A DNA stretch of 7,152 bases from DATGIQ01 sp035295665 (lineage in GTDB: Bacteria; Planctomycetota; Planctomycetia; Gemmatales; Gemmataceae). This document shows positions 1-5,831 of the stretch, piece by piece. Position numbers and translations under genes: made by a program. The notes beneath the pieces were generated by a model that was not told the DNA's origin, ran no database searches, and saw nothing but the letters and a program-made list of their open reading frames with translations. Location: contig DATGIQ010000382.1 of assembly GCA_035295665.1 (NCBI GenBank), forward strand, positions 1 through 7,152, written 5' to 3'. Positions within the stretch are counted from its first letter, which is position 1; the number at the start of each line of letters is the position of its first letter.

Positions 1-681
1 AGTTTCCCCAATGACTTCTCCGGCCAGCCGCAAAAGCTCGCCATTGGGAATCCGCTGGCGGCCTACGGCATCTGGAACGCCGCCAGCATCATGAGCCTGG
101 ATTTTATTCAGCGCTTTGACCAGTACGATCTGACGATGCGCACGCCGTTCTTCGAATCCGATTGCTGTCGATGGTACGGCACCGCTGGCATTCGCCACAC
201 CTACATGTGGGAGCGCTTCCTATGGCGAACCGTTTCAGAAGACTTTAACGGCCAAACCACGGCGGCCGATACGGCCGATTATCTCAACATCACCTCCAAC
301 CAGCTGTATGGTCCGACCGTGGGGACGGGATTCGAACTTTATCTGGGACATGGCTTTTCGGTCAGCCTGGAAGGCAGCGCATCTCCGATGATCGATTTTG
401 TGCGCGAGATTGCCAAGTACCAGCGCGAGGACTTCGCCATCGGCCACAAGCGCAGCCAGCGGGATTACGAGTTTGTGCCGGAGGTGCAAGGGCAGATCAA
501 CGTTTGGTGGTATCCGATCGAAGGAGTTCAGATCCGAGTTGGCTACGAGGTCATGGCGTTCTTCGATACCATCGCCGCCCCCGATCCGGTTTCGTTCGAT
601 TACAGTGCACTCAATCCGGCGTGGAAGCTCCAGAATCGGTTCCTGGATGGCTTCAGCGCGGGGATTGCGTTCATCTTCTAG
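1..681 (+). CDS. Outer-membrane beta-barrel protein, C-terminal part (5' end outside window)
   Basis: The frame is open from the first base, so this is the last 226 residues of a larger protein; the ATG at 91 is internal and not a likely start. The visible part alternates polar and aromatic/hydrophobic residues in short strands separated by turns, for example GTGFELYLGHGFSVSLEG and QGQINVWWYPIEGVQIRVGYEV. It ends in AGIAFIF with a terminal Phe, the classic C-terminal signature of Gram-negative outer-membrane barrels. The pattern resembles the Lpg1974/BBP7-like porin families expanded in planctomycetes; that family assignment is from memory of typical sequences and is tentative. It would sit in the outer membrane as a pore or structural barrel. 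It converges with the sigma-factor gene, whose stop codon lies 30 bp away. The signal peptide and N-terminal half cannot be seen. Confidence 0.7.
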   Translation, partial: SFPNDFSGQPQKLAIGNPLAAYGIWNAASIMSLDFIQRFDQYDLTMRTPFFESDCCRWYGTAGIRHTYMWERFLWRTVSEDFNGQTTAADTADYLNITSNQLYGPTVGTGFELYLGHGFSVSLEGSASPMIDFVREIAKYQREDFAIGHKRSQRDYEFVPEVQGQINVWWYPIEGVQIRVGYEVMAFFDTIAAPDPVSFDYSALNPAWKLQNRFLDGFSAGIAFIF

Positions 682-685
682 GATT

Positions 686-711
686 GCAACGCGGTTCTTG
701 GAAACCGTTGG
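686..711. terminator. Weak hairpin between two convergent genes
   Basis: The 30-bp space between the two convergent stop codons holds an imperfect inverted repeat. AACGCGGTT (688-696) can pair with AACCGTT (703-709) if two bases bulge. No clear T-tract follows on either strand. It could act as a weak bidirectional terminator, but only its position supports this. Confidence 0.22.
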
Positions 712-1398
712 TTAAACCTGCTTCTCGGGATGGGGGCGTGACGGCGGTGGAGGGGGATTGATCACGCCGCGGCGTAGCCGTTTGCGGGCGCGGGACAGGA
801 TCGGGCCGATGGTGTTCACGGGAATATTGAGCTCGGTGCTGATTTCTTCGTAGCTTCGGCCTTCCAGATAGCGGAGGCGGACGACTTCCCGCTCTCGGGA
901 CGGAAGCTTTTTGAGCTGCTTCTGGATCTCTTCGAGGTTTTCGAGCCCGATCTGGGCCTTGGGCGGCTCTTCCGGCTCGTGGGCCGCACCGGCGCCGTCT
1001 GCCTTGAGCTGGACTTCTCGGGCGGCCGCACGCTGGGCCAACTCATGCACACAAATTCGTCGCGCAATCACCGACAGGTAAGTAGCCAGGCTGCTCTGGC
1101 CCCGAAACTGCCGCAGGACGGCATAATCCCCGGCGACAATTTGCAACAGGATCTCCGCGGCCAGGTCTTCGGTATCCTCCGCATGCAAGGGCAGGCTACG
1201 AAGGTAGGCCGTGTGGTGAATGACATGATAGATCAAGCCCAGGAAACGATCGACAAAGTCGTTCCAGGCTCCGGACTCATGATTCAGGCACCGCTGTACG
1301 AGGTTGCGGTCTACGGCGGTCAGTGCCACGTCCCAATCCCCATTTGCTTGCACTGAGACTTCAGGAACAACCGCCTCCGCGGTGAATCGAAGGCGCAA
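712..1398 (-). CDS. ECF-type sigma-70 family RNA polymerase sigma factor
   Basis: This 228-aa protein has the two-domain layout of an extracytoplasmic-function sigma factor, which directs RNA polymerase to a dedicated promoter set. A sigma-2 region spans about residues 33-118 (LVQRCLNHESGAWNDFVDRF, then EDLAAEILLQI, then the FRGQSSLATYLSVIARR promoter-melting segment). A sigma-4 helix-turn-helix spans about 153-210 (LPSREREVVRLRYLEGRSYEEIS, then VNTIGPILSRARKRLR). A charged, low-complexity linker of roughly 35 residues joins them, and the tail has five prolines in a row (215-219). The start given is TTG; a GGAGG lies 16 bases upstream, rather far. In-frame GTG codons at residues 16 and 24 are alternatives, and the sigma-2 domain is intact with either. 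No anti-sigma factor gene is adjacent, so the regulating partner and regulon are unknown. The exact ECF group cannot be assigned by eye. Confidence 0.88.
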   Translation of the reverse strand: MRLRFTAEAVVPEVSVQANGDWDVALTAVDRNLVQRCLNHESGAWNDFVDRFLGLIYHVIHHTAYLRSLPLHAEDTEDLAAEILLQIVAGDYAVLRQFRGQSSLATYLSVIARRICVHELAQRAAAREVQLKADGAGAAHEPEEPPKAQIGLENLEEIQKQLKKLPSREREVVRLRYLEGRSYEEISTELNIPVNTIGPILSRARKRLRRGVINPPPPPSRPHPEKQV

Positions 1399-1611
1399 CG
1401 GCGCCCAACTCTTCCCTCCGGATATTTCTATTTTACCCTACCTCGGCAAGGGAGGGTAGGTGCTTCGATCAAATTCAGCCTTCCCACACCCCGTGCGCAG
1501 CCGCAGAGAACGATTCCTCCGCAACCTGGCAACCTCCCTCTGGGAAGTATCACCGGTTTTTCCTATTCTGTTCGACAGAGAAAAAACGTTGGCCGAAAGG
1601 AACCAGCAAGC
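1399..1611. other. Divergent intergenic region between the sigma factor and dapL
   Basis: This 213-bp stretch must carry the promoters of both flanking genes. Besides the sigma-side element it holds a tandem GCAACCTG/GCAACCTC repeat near 1521-1536. It also has a widely spaced inverted repeat, CTTCCCA (1480-1486) against TGGGAAG (1541-1547). On the dapL side TATTCT (1564-1569) is a possible -10 without a recognisable -35. The dapL ribosome binding site, AAAGGAA, lies at 1596-1602. I see no ORF or RNA gene here. Confidence 0.5.
1430..1460 (-). promoter_or_regulatory. Candidate promoter element plus operator-like inverted repeat upstream of the sigma-factor gene
   Basis: On the minus strand TAAAAT (1435-1430) is a good -10 match. 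It would give a leader of about 25 bases before the TTG start, with GGAGG in it. Immediately upstream lies an imperfect inverted repeat: CCTACCTC (1437-1444) faces GAGGGTAGG (1452-1460) across a 7-base loop, with one bulged G. The repeat fills the -10/-35 spacer, where a regulator could bind. The -35 position (TACCCT) does not match the housekeeping consensus, so an ECF or activator-dependent promoter is possible. No transcription data support this. Confidence 0.25.
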
Positions 1612-2856
1612 ATGAGCCAGGACCTCGACCCGTGGTTTCAGCCGCTTTTTGCCGAACGCATCGGCGGCAGTAAGTATGGCAAGGGCACGGAGATCTACAA
1701 ATTCGAAAAGATCAAACGGGCCAAGCGGGCGGCTCTCCAGGCCCACCCCGAACGGCTGCTGCTCGACTTCGGCATCGGGGAAAACGACGACATGGCCGAT
1801 CCGCTGGTCCGGGACGCCCTCAAGCGGGAGGTCGATCGACTGGAGAACCGAGGTTACGCCGATAATGGTATTCAGGCGTTCAAGGAAGCCGCGGCCGGAT
1901 TCATGAAGCAAGTCTTTGGCGTCACGCTGGATCCGGCCAAAGAGATCAACCACGCCATCGGCTCCAAGCCGGCCCTGGCGATGCTCCCGGCGGCATTCAT
2001 CAACCCCGGCGATATCACGCTAATGACGGTGCCCGGCTACCCGGTCGCCGGGACGCACACCCAATACTACGGCGGCGAGGTGGTGCGGTTACCCTTGCGT
2101 GCCGAGAACGGCTTCTATCCCGATCTGGCTTCCATCCCGGCCGACGTTCGCCGCCGGGCCAAGCTGCTGGTGCTGAACTATCCGAACAGTCCGACCGGGG
2201 CCGTCGCCACGCGCGATTTCTATCGCCAGGTCATCGATTTTGCGCACACCAACCATATTGTGGTGGTCCAGGACGCAGCCCACATCCTTCTGAGCTACGG
2301 AGAGCCGCCCCTGAGTTTTCTCCAGGTCGACGGAGCCCGCGAGGTGGGGGTGGAGCTGCATTCCCTCTCGAAGGGTTTCAACATGATCGGTTGGCGCATG
2401 GCCTTTGTGGCGGGACACCCGAAATTGGTCCAGGCGTTTGCCGACGTCAAGGACAATTGCGACTCCGGTCAGTTCATGGCCATCCAGCAAGCGGCTCGCG
2501 TAGCCCTGGAGCATCCGGAAATCGCCCAGCGCATCCGGGAGAAATACCGCCGCCGCTTGCAAAAACTGGTTGCTGCCTTGACCCACGTCGGATTCCGCGC
2601 CCAGATGCCGGGCGGGACGTATTTCCTCTATGTCCGGTCGCCGCAAGGATCCGGCGACCGCTCCTTTGCCAACGCGGAAGAAACCGCACAGTTTCTGATC
2701 CAGGAGCAGTCGGTGTGCTGTGTGCCGTGGGACGACGCCGGTCCCTACTTGCGCTTCTCGGTAACGTATCTGGCCAAGGACGAAGCGGCGGAAGACGAGC
2801 TGATGGCTCAGACGGTAGAACGCCTCCAGCGGCTGAAGCTTCGCTTCGATGGATAA
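1612..2856 (+). CDS. dapL: LL-diaminopimelate aminotransferase (class I/II PLP aminotransferase)
   Basis: This 414-aa enzyme probably converts tetrahydrodipicolinate, with glutamate as amino donor, directly to LL-diaminopimelate. That is the one-step aminotransferase route to lysine and peptidoglycan precursors used by Planctomycetota, Chlamydiota and some other lineages. Its length is close to the roughly 410 aa usual for DapL. Visible landmarks are the N-terminal substrate segment with FGIGENDDMAD (53-63) and ENRGYADNG (78-86), NYPNSPTG (189-196, the conserved Asn/Pro loop), D221 for the pyridine nitrogen, SLSKGFNMIGWR (251-262) with K254 as the Schiff-base lysine, and R381 in YLRFS as the likely substrate-carboxylate arginine. 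The GENDD/RGYADNG signature points to the DapL2-like branch. Residue 224 is His where Tyr is usual. The ATG is preceded by AAAGGAA about 9 bases upstream. A different amino-acid substrate within the class I/II family cannot be excluded by eye. Confidence 0.8.
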   Translation: MSQDLDPWFQPLFAERIGGSKYGKGTEIYKFEKIKRAKRAALQAHPERLLLDFGIGENDDMADPLVRDALKREVDRLENRGYADNGIQAFKEAAAGFMKQVFGVTLDPAKEINHAIGSKPALAMLPAAFINPGDITLMTVPGYPVAGTHTQYYGGEVVRLPLRAENGFYPDLASIPADVRRRAKLLVLNYPNSPTGAVATRDFYRQVIDFAHTNHIVVVQDAAHILLSYGEPPLSFLQVDGAREVGVELHSLSKGFNMIGWRMAFVAGHPKLVQAFADVKDNCDSGQFMAIQQAARVALEHPEIAQRIREKYRRRLQKLVAALTHVGFRAQMPGGTYFLYVRSPQGSGDRSFANAEETAQFLIQEQSVCCVPWDDAGPYLRFSVTYLAKDEAAEDELMAQTVERLQRLKLRFDG

Positions 2857-3214
2857 CGGACCGCCGCGCGGAGAGCCCACGACGGCACGTACCGACCGCC
2901 GCACGCAACCCCGCAACCATCCCGGTTGCTTTCGACCCGAACCTCCTCCCCGTACGGTCTTCGTCGAACAGGACGTTCATCCGCAGCAGGGTACGCACGG
3001 CGGTGGCGATGCCCTCGAACCGACCGGCGAATACGAAGATCCTGTCGTGGCCGATCTGCCGGAGCCCAAGATCGAGTGGCCTCGCTCCCGCCGTCCTGTC
3101 TACCGCTACCGGGGTTGTCCGCAAACCTGCCCAGGCCGGGGCGACTTGGAACGACCGGGTTCCCCGATTGGCCCTCGGGCGCGTGTTCTGAGATGGTGGT
3201 ACGGCACTGGCTGA
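2849..3214 (+). CDS. Doubtful 121-aa ORF overlapping the end of dapL
   Basis: An ATG in the last codons of dapL opens a 121-codon frame with an 8-bp overlap. I do not recognise the product. It is rich in Pro, Arg and Gly with no hydrophobic segment, signal peptide or domain. The middle (about residues 31-80, containing VFVEQDVHPQQ and EYEDPVVADLPEP) has a coding-like GNN codon pattern. The two ends look like random GC-rich sequence. No clear Shine-Dalgarno sequence precedes the ATG, and a terminator-like hairpin behind dapL lies inside the ORF. The complementary strand of the same stretch reads at least as well, so the coding signal is ambiguous. This is probably not a real gene. Confidence 0.2.
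   Translation: MDNGPPRGEPTTARTDRRTQPRNHPGCFRPEPPPRTVFVEQDVHPQQGTHGGGDALEPTGEYEDPVVADLPEPKIEWPRSRRPVYRYRGCPQTCPGRGDLERPGSPIGPRARVLRWWYGTG
2913..2932 (+). terminator. Weak hairpin downstream of dapL
   Basis: GCAACC (2913-2918) and GGTTGC (2924-2929) form a perfect 6-bp stem with a 5-base loop, followed by TTT. It lies 56 bases behind the dapL stop. The stem is short and the T-run minimal, so its activity as an intrinsic terminator is uncertain. Confidence 0.3.
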
Positions 3215-3282
3215 ACGGCATCGTGAGGCAGAACAAGTCAGAAGTGCAATTCGCTGCGGAGGAAATCACCCGGAGCATTCAT

Positions 3283-3316
3283 GAACAAAATCAAACAAAG
3301 GGCCGCAGGGTGGCCC
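3283..3316 (-). terminator. Probable intrinsic terminator of the hypothetical gene at 3385-3870
   Basis: Read on the minus strand, GGGCC (3316-3312) pairs with GGCCC (3304-3300) across a 7-base loop. The T-rich run TTTGTTTGATTTTG follows at once. It lies about 70 bases beyond the stop codon of the minus-strand gene, in the right orientation. The stem is only 5 bp but all G-C. The T-rich side is the strongest part of the evidence. Confidence 0.5.
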
Positions 3317-3384
3317 GGCTCGACTCATATCCCTTGCCGCCGGAAGCACGGCCGGTAAGGGCGGTTGCTTCACGCAAAGCGATT

Positions 3385-3870
3385 TCAATTCGCATTCCCC
3401 GCCTGCCGGAACGGCACGAGGTCGTGCCGGCGGATCTGGAATGGTACGCCCGGCTGGCCGTCGAGGCGCGGCTGCAAGGTGTAAACGCCGAATTTGCCAG
3501 TGGTGGTCTCGGCGATGTAAAGGGCGGCCTGGCCCTGGGCAATTTGGCCGGTCGTCATCAGGAAGTGCACATTTTGCCGCGGCGGGATGCCGAATTCCGC
3601 TACCAGATCTCCCTCCGCCCAGCCGAGGATCTTGCCGGTCGTTCGGTCGATGACCGTGCCCAGCAGCTTACCGGTGCGGTAATCGAGTAGCCAAACGCCA
3701 TCCGTCGGCGCCCGCGGGGTGACGCCCACCGCCCCCGTGCACATGATGTAATCCTCGAAGCGATCGTTGCTGCCCGCGTTGGCGGAACCCGGGCGGAGGT
3801 AAAGGGCCGCCCCCACTACTCCCAGGACGAGACCCGTAAATAACCAGAGCAATCGGCTGGAATTTCTCAT
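3385..3870 (-). CDS. Signal-anchored or secreted hypothetical protein
   Basis: This 161-aa protein has an N-terminal hydrophobic segment (about residues 8-25) after MRNSSR, then GSANAGS, a possible AxA signal-peptidase site. It should therefore be exported or tethered to the membrane with the rest outside the cytoplasm. The exported part (40-161) looks like a small beta-rich domain. It contains DGVWLLDYRTGKLLGTVIDR followed by TTGKILGWAE, a near-repeat built on TGK-hydrophobic-LG that suggests paired hairpins, and later YIAETTTGKFGVYTLQP. I recall similar short proteins in planctomycete genomes without an assigned function; this is memory, not a search. The ATG has an excellent site (AGGAG, 7 bases upstream). 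The gene has its own candidate promoter and a terminator-like hairpin, so it is probably monocistronic. It is divergent from the EEP-fold lipoprotein gene. Confidence 0.8.
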   Translation of the reverse strand: MRNSSRLLWLFTGLVLGVVGAALYLRPGSANAGSNDRFEDYIMCTGAVGVTPRAPTDGVWLLDYRTGKLLGTVIDRTTGKILGWAEGDLVAEFGIPPRQNVHFLMTTGQIAQGQAALYIAETTTGKFGVYTLQPRLDGQPGVPFQIRRHDLVPFRQAGNAN

Positions 3871-3942
3871 ATCATTCTCCTGGAGGGCAGCGGACCTCGA
3901 GGCGAGGAGACCCAGAACCGGGCCACATGTAGTCGCGGCGGC

Positions 3943-3972
3943 ACTATACCAGGGCTGTACCCATCGTCACAA
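3943..3972 (-). promoter_or_regulatory. Candidate housekeeping-type promoter for the gene at 3385-3870
   Basis: On the minus strand TTGTGA (3972-3967) and TATAGT (3948-3943) are separated by 18 bases. They match the -35 and -10 consensus at 4 of 6 and 5 of 6 positions. Transcription would begin near 3936 and give a leader of about 65 bases. No equally good promoter is visible for the + strand gene in this 161-bp divergent region. Confidence 0.4.
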
Positions 3973-4031
3973 CAGGTCTTGCCGACTCTTCTTGCTATCT
4001 TCCCCAAGTCTCCGGTTCAAGGAGGCCTTTC

Positions 4032-5087
4032 ATGATCGGCCGCAGTGTCCGCATCCTCCTCGTTGTCCTGGTCGGTGCTTTCGCCACGCTGCTTCCGGCC
4101 GGCTGCAAATCCCGGCAGGAGAATCAGGCCGGCAGCGGCTCCCAGACGTATCTGTTCTGCTTCTGGAATGTCGAAAACCTCTTCGACGATCACCTGGACG
4201 GGCGGGAAAACCGGGCGGACAAAGAATTTGATACCTGGTTTGCCCACGATGCGCATGCCTTGCGCCTCAAACTCGATCATCTGAGCGAAGCCCTCATTCG
4301 ACTCAACAATGGCAAGGGGCCCGACATCCTTGCGGTGGTCGAAGTCGAAAGCCGCCGCGCTGCCGAATTATTGCAGGAAGCCCTCAACAGCCGGCTTCCG
4401 GATCCCTCCTTGCACTACCAACACCTGCTCATGAAGGAATTGGCCGCGGGACGGCACATTGCACCGGCCATTCTCACGCGGCTCCCGGTAGTGGGGGACC
4501 GCACACGGCTGCACGGCTCACGGCTGCGGATCTTGGAAGGACATATCGACGTCCATGGCCACGACTTGGTTGTCATTGCTTCACACTGGACCGCGCGAGT
4601 CACGGATGAGCATGGCGAACATCGCGACAAATATGGCGACCAGATTCACGGCATCTTCCGCGCCATGTACGCCAGCAATCCTCAAGTCGATTTCCTGGTC
4701 TGCGGCGATTTCAACGATCCGCCGGATGCGCCCAGCGTCACCGAGCATCTGCGGGCCATTGGCGATCTCAAGGCAGTTCTTCAGCCTCGCGGTGATCCGC
4801 TTCTGTTGGATCTGCTTGCGGACAAGAGCGCGGAGGCCGGATGGGGCACGCACTTCTATGCCGGCCGATGGGAGATTTTCGACCAGTTCGCCATCTCGCC
4901 CGGTCTGCTCGATCATGTGGGGTGGAGTTGCGATCCCGAGTCGGTGCAGACGGTGAACACGCTCGTTCAGCCAACCGACAAGAAACGACGGCCCTGGCGG
5001 TTCGGCAACGAGCATGACAAACACCCCCGCGGCGCCAGCGATCACTTCCCCGTGACCGTGCAGCTTCGGGTGCAGGGGTCACCGTGA
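4032..5087 (+). CDS. Endonuclease/exonuclease/phosphatase (EEP) superfamily lipoprotein
   Basis: This 351-aa protein has a lipoprotein signal: a hydrophobic stretch (about 8-22) ending in LLPAGC, with Cys25 as the likely lipidated residue. It is then exported and membrane-anchored. The mature part carries the metal-dependent EEP hydrolase motifs in order: WNVENLFD (45-52, Asn46), EVE (104-106, Glu104 as metal ligand), SHW (184-186, His185), GDFND (225-229, Asp226 and Asn228) and SDHFPV (336-341, Asp337 and His338). All key residues are present, so it should be an active Mg-dependent phosphodiesterase or phosphomonoesterase. The substrate could be DNA, RNA, a sugar phosphate or a lipid headgroup; sequence alone does not decide. 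The WNVENLFD form is common among bacterial secreted EEP proteins annotated as nucleases. The ATG follows a strong AAGGAGG with 6-base spacing. The gene appears monocistronic. Confidence 0.88.
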   Translation: MIGRSVRILLVVLVGAFATLLPAGCKSRQENQAGSGSQTYLFCFWNVENLFDDHLDGRENRADKEFDTWFAHDAHALRLKLDHLSEALIRLNNGKGPDILAVVEVESRRAAELLQEALNSRLPDPSLHYQHLLMKELAAGRHIAPAILTRLPVVGDRTRLHGSRLRILEGHIDVHGHDLVVIASHWTARVTDEHGEHRDKYGDQIHGIFRAMYASNPQVDFLVCGDFNDPPDAPSVTEHLRAIGDLKAVLQPRGDPLLLDLLADKSAEAGWGTHFYAGRWEIFDQFAISPGLLDHVGWSCDPESVQTVNTLVQPTDKKRRPWRFGNEHDKHPRGASDHFPVTVQLRVQGSP

Positions 5088-5252
5088 ATTGCGCGAAAGT
5101 CGTCTGGACACGCAACCGCCCTTTTGGCATAGCTCCTTCCTTCTTGCACTTTTAGCACAAGAATTGACCCGGAAGTCAAGGATTACGGGTCAGAAGTCGC
5201 AGCGGCACACGGTTCCGTGCCGCCTGCGGATGCCTGCTTCGGGGGGATGACC
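5088..5252 (+). promoter_or_regulatory. Leader region of the small envelope gene pair, with inverted repeat and strong hairpin
   Basis: This 165-bp region lies between the EEP gene and the first envelope gene. It has a perfect 7-bp inverted repeat TGACCCG (5165-5171) / CGGGTCA (5186-5192) with a 14-base spacer. TTGAC/GTCAA (5164-5168/5175-5179) is nested in it, and GAAGTC occurs twice, 21 bp apart (5172 and 5193). A stronger hairpin follows: 5198-5208 pairs with 5217-5228 over 11 bp with one bulged C and an 8-base loop. No T-run follows it, so it is not a standard intrinsic terminator. It ends 12 bases before the GGGGGG ribosome site and could affect translation or transcript stability. I found no clear -35/-10 pair. 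Confidence 0.35.
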
Positions 5253-5831
5253 ATGCGCAACCTTGCGGCGTGGGGCTTGGCAGCCAGCCTGGTCGTGGGC
5301 CTGGGGGCAACCCTTGCCAGAGCGGCGGACGATGGCGCCGAAGGCTCCAATGCAAGCTCTTCTGTCAGGGGACCTACCTGGCAATGGAAGCCGTTCGGTA
5401 ACTGGTTCGGTTCTAGTGAGCCCACGAAGCCGGGGGAGAAAAAACCGCCGCCCAAGCCGGAAGCGACGGCATCGAAGAAGTCGGCCGATCTGGTGAAACC
5501 GCCTTCACTCGTCGACGAAGCTGTAGCCAAACGAAGCCATGAAGAAGCCGCTTTGCTGCGCCGCTTGGAGGCGTGCGATAAACTCCGAGAAATTGCCATC
5601 CAGACGAAGGATGATGACCTGCTTCGCCGAGCCGAGCAACTGGAAGAACGGGCGCAAGCCGCGTACGCCCAGCGCACGGCCAACTTGCGGGGCGGCGGCT
5701 TTGAATCGGATGAAAAAACAATCGATCGCTTCCTGGGGGCTGGCAGGGCCCGCTCGGCGGAGTCTGCCGCCTACACGGTGAGCGGCACGGACCGCAGTAG
5801 CCGAGCCGCAGTAGAGGAGGTCAAGCCATGA
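5253..5831 (+). CDS. Secreted coiled-coil hypothetical protein
   Basis: This 192-aa protein was not recognised. It begins with a standard signal peptide (MRNLAAWGLAASLVVGLG, then ATLARA before ADDG), so it is exported. After a short Ser-rich stretch and an aromatic patch (WQWKPFGNWFG, 43-53) comes a Pro/Lys-rich linker (about 56-85). A charged helix follows, about 88-142, rich in Glu, Arg, Lys, Ala and Leu and likely coiled coil, then a polar tail. This start was chosen because GGGGGG lies 6 bases upstream and the signal peptide begins here. A second ATG at 5247 (adding Met-Thr) is nearly as good, and a GTG at 5217 is possible but would put polar residues before the signal. The stop overlaps the next start as ATGA, so the two are translationally coupled and probably act together in the envelope. 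Confidence 0.72.
   Translation: MRNLAAWGLAASLVVGLGATLARAADDGAEGSNASSSVRGPTWQWKPFGNWFGSSEPTKPGEKKPPPKPEATASKKSADLVKPPSLVDEAVAKRSHEEAALLRRLEACDKLREIAIQTKDDDLLRRAEQLEERAQAAYAQRTANLRGGGFESDEKTIDRFLGAGRARSAESAAYTVSGTDRSSRAAVEEVKP

Larger units (their letters stand above)
2857..3384. other. 528-bp gap without a convincing gene
   Basis: Between dapL and the convergent hypothetical gene no ORF on either strand has a recognisable product, a good ribosome binding site and a clean fit between its neighbours. Several long open frames exist on both strands, as expected at this GC content. The most protein-like minus-strand stretch (about 2980-3080, including RIFVFAGRFEGIATAVRTLL) stays open far into the antisense of dapL, so it cannot be an intact gene that respects its neighbour. 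Two hairpins listed separately lie near the ends. The middle could be a decayed gene. Confidence 0.5.

Noticed and set aside
91..93. ATG as the start of the beta-barrel gene
   Set aside because: The frame is open back to base 1 without a stop, and no signal peptide follows this Met, so it is internal.
1480..1547. Inverted repeat CTTCCCA/TGGGAAG upstream of dapL
   Set aside because: The 7-bp arms are separated by 54 bases, which is likely by chance in a GC-rich intergenic region. It is noted only in the region description.
2089..2916. Long minus-strand ORF antisense to dapL
   Set aside because: It is the mirror of a well-supported aminotransferase gene. It has no recognisable domain, and long antisense frames are expected at this GC content.
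2474..3124. Minus-strand ORF crossing the end of dapL, with a protein-like N-terminal part
   Set aside because: It overlaps dapL by about 380 bp with no stop in between, begins with TTG and lacks a recognised domain. The intriguing part is described under the gap instead.
2926..3690. 254-codon + strand ORF
   Set aside because: Its second half is antisense to the exported protein at 3385-3870, which has a strong ribosome site and signal sequence. The first half is Arg/Ser/Pro-rich noise.
3980..4001. TTGCCG and TATCTT as a promoter for the EEP lipoprotein gene
   Set aside because: The spacing of about 11 bases is too short for a standard promoter.
5217..5252. GTG start extending the secreted coiled-coil protein by 12 residues
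   Set aside because: It would place a polar stretch ahead of the signal peptide and overlap the hairpin arm. The ATG at 5253 has a well-spaced G-rich ribosome site.
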